Assembly (NCBI GenBank): GCA_020152595.1
Contig: JAIGNY010000597.1
Location: forward strand, 289,001 to 353,000
Source: Chiridota heheva
Taxonomy: Eukaryota > Echinodermata > Holothuroidea > Apodida > Chiridotidae
Reading direction: 5' to 3'
DNA length: 64,000 nucleotides
A model generated the notes under the pieces. That model saw only the letters and a list, made by a program, of their open reading frames with translations, did not search any database and was not told the DNA's origin. Each line of letters starts with the position of its first letter. Position 1 is the first letter of the stretch. The position numbers were made by a program, and so were the translations under genes. Below are positions 63,496 through 64,000 of this stretch, one piece after another.

Positions 63496-64000
63496 GTAAG
63501 TAGAATGTATATTTTATACCAAATTGTGTTTGTGAATATCGTAAAATTAGAGGAGGGGAGGGGGTGGGAGGGGGGGAACAAACATTTGCATTGTTTTTAA
63601 TTAGTCAAAGAGCAGATACATCTCAGGGTGAGTTTAAATTCTGCTTCCGGAAGAAACTAGGCGTGTAGGAGTTGTTTTAAGAAGAGGTTCCGAAGTTCGT
63701 TAATAGCTGCAAAGCAAAACAAAATAAACAAGTAAAGCTTAAATTAGGGTGTTTCATTACTAAACGTAGGTTTTGAGATTAGGTGGGTAACTACTCAAAT
63801 CGGATCTTCTTTTAAATAATAATAATAATTTTGCGTTGCCCAACATTATCCATGAACACCTTTCTAATGCCTCGTGATAGATCTTAGCGAATTCTCATAA
63901 TCATAAAATTATATAGTACTTCCAATCTCATTTCCATTTTAAGCTTTTTGAAATTGAAATTTCCATACATTTAGAAAGGATAGAAATACCACAAATTATA
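63496..64000 (+). other. intron start, nothing recognised
   Basis: Purine-rich run near 63,550-63,578 and AT-rich sequence. No further exon is seen before the window ends. Confidence 0.55.

Overview
The window is animal nuclear DNA. It has short GT-AG-spliced exons, long AT microsatellites, non-LTR retrotransposon fragments, fold-back and MITE-like elements, and no bacterial-style gene packing. The domain set of the gene and the style of the repeats suggest a marine invertebrate, perhaps an echinoderm. That is an inference; no species can be named from the sequence alone.

Layout: (1) Positions 1-21,317 hold no exon that I can support. This stretch is either the 5' flank or a large first intron. 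It carries a tRNA-derived SINE-like sequence, two copies of a short inverted-repeat element (713-868, 1773-1940), a decayed CR1/L2-type LINE on the minus strand (about 5,030-7,625) split by a ~1 kb palindromic fold-back element (5329-6339), two long AT microsatellites, several tandem repeats, and a second, internally deleted copy of the fold-back element (20825-21214). (2) Positions 21,318-42,290 are one very large exon-like block coding for a Ser/Thr-rich mucin (PTS) region. It begins with eight almost identical 866-bp units, then ~849-bp units, then diverged ~610/1,000-bp units, and ends in a non-repeated Ser/Thr-rich tail. (3) Positions 42,760-63,495 hold thirty small exons with matching splice phases. 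They encode LDLa-LDLa-Sushi-Sushi-EGF-EGFca-NIDO-AMOP-VWD (with a GDPH motif)-Cys-rich segment-cadherin/PKD-like-EGF, then a run of EGF repeats that leaves the window. A Jockey/I-like LINE relic lies antisense in one intron (45,660-47,225) and a larger LINE lies in sense orientation in another (about 58,010-61,556).

The gene is therefore one giant MUC4-like, NIDO-AMOP-VWD mucin. An O-glycosylated brush would be held by a modular C-terminal region that probably mediates calcium-dependent protein contacts and may self-cleave at GDPH. Neither the signal peptide nor any transmembrane end is in the window.

The most notable observation is the reading frame. The mucin block needs twelve single-base restorations to stay open, and two downstream exons (NIDO and one EGF) need one each. 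All fourteen breaks are one-base losses. Eight of them sit at the same place in the eight 866-bp units. Either the assembly has a systematic deletion error or a broken unit was amplified; the sequence alone does not settle which.
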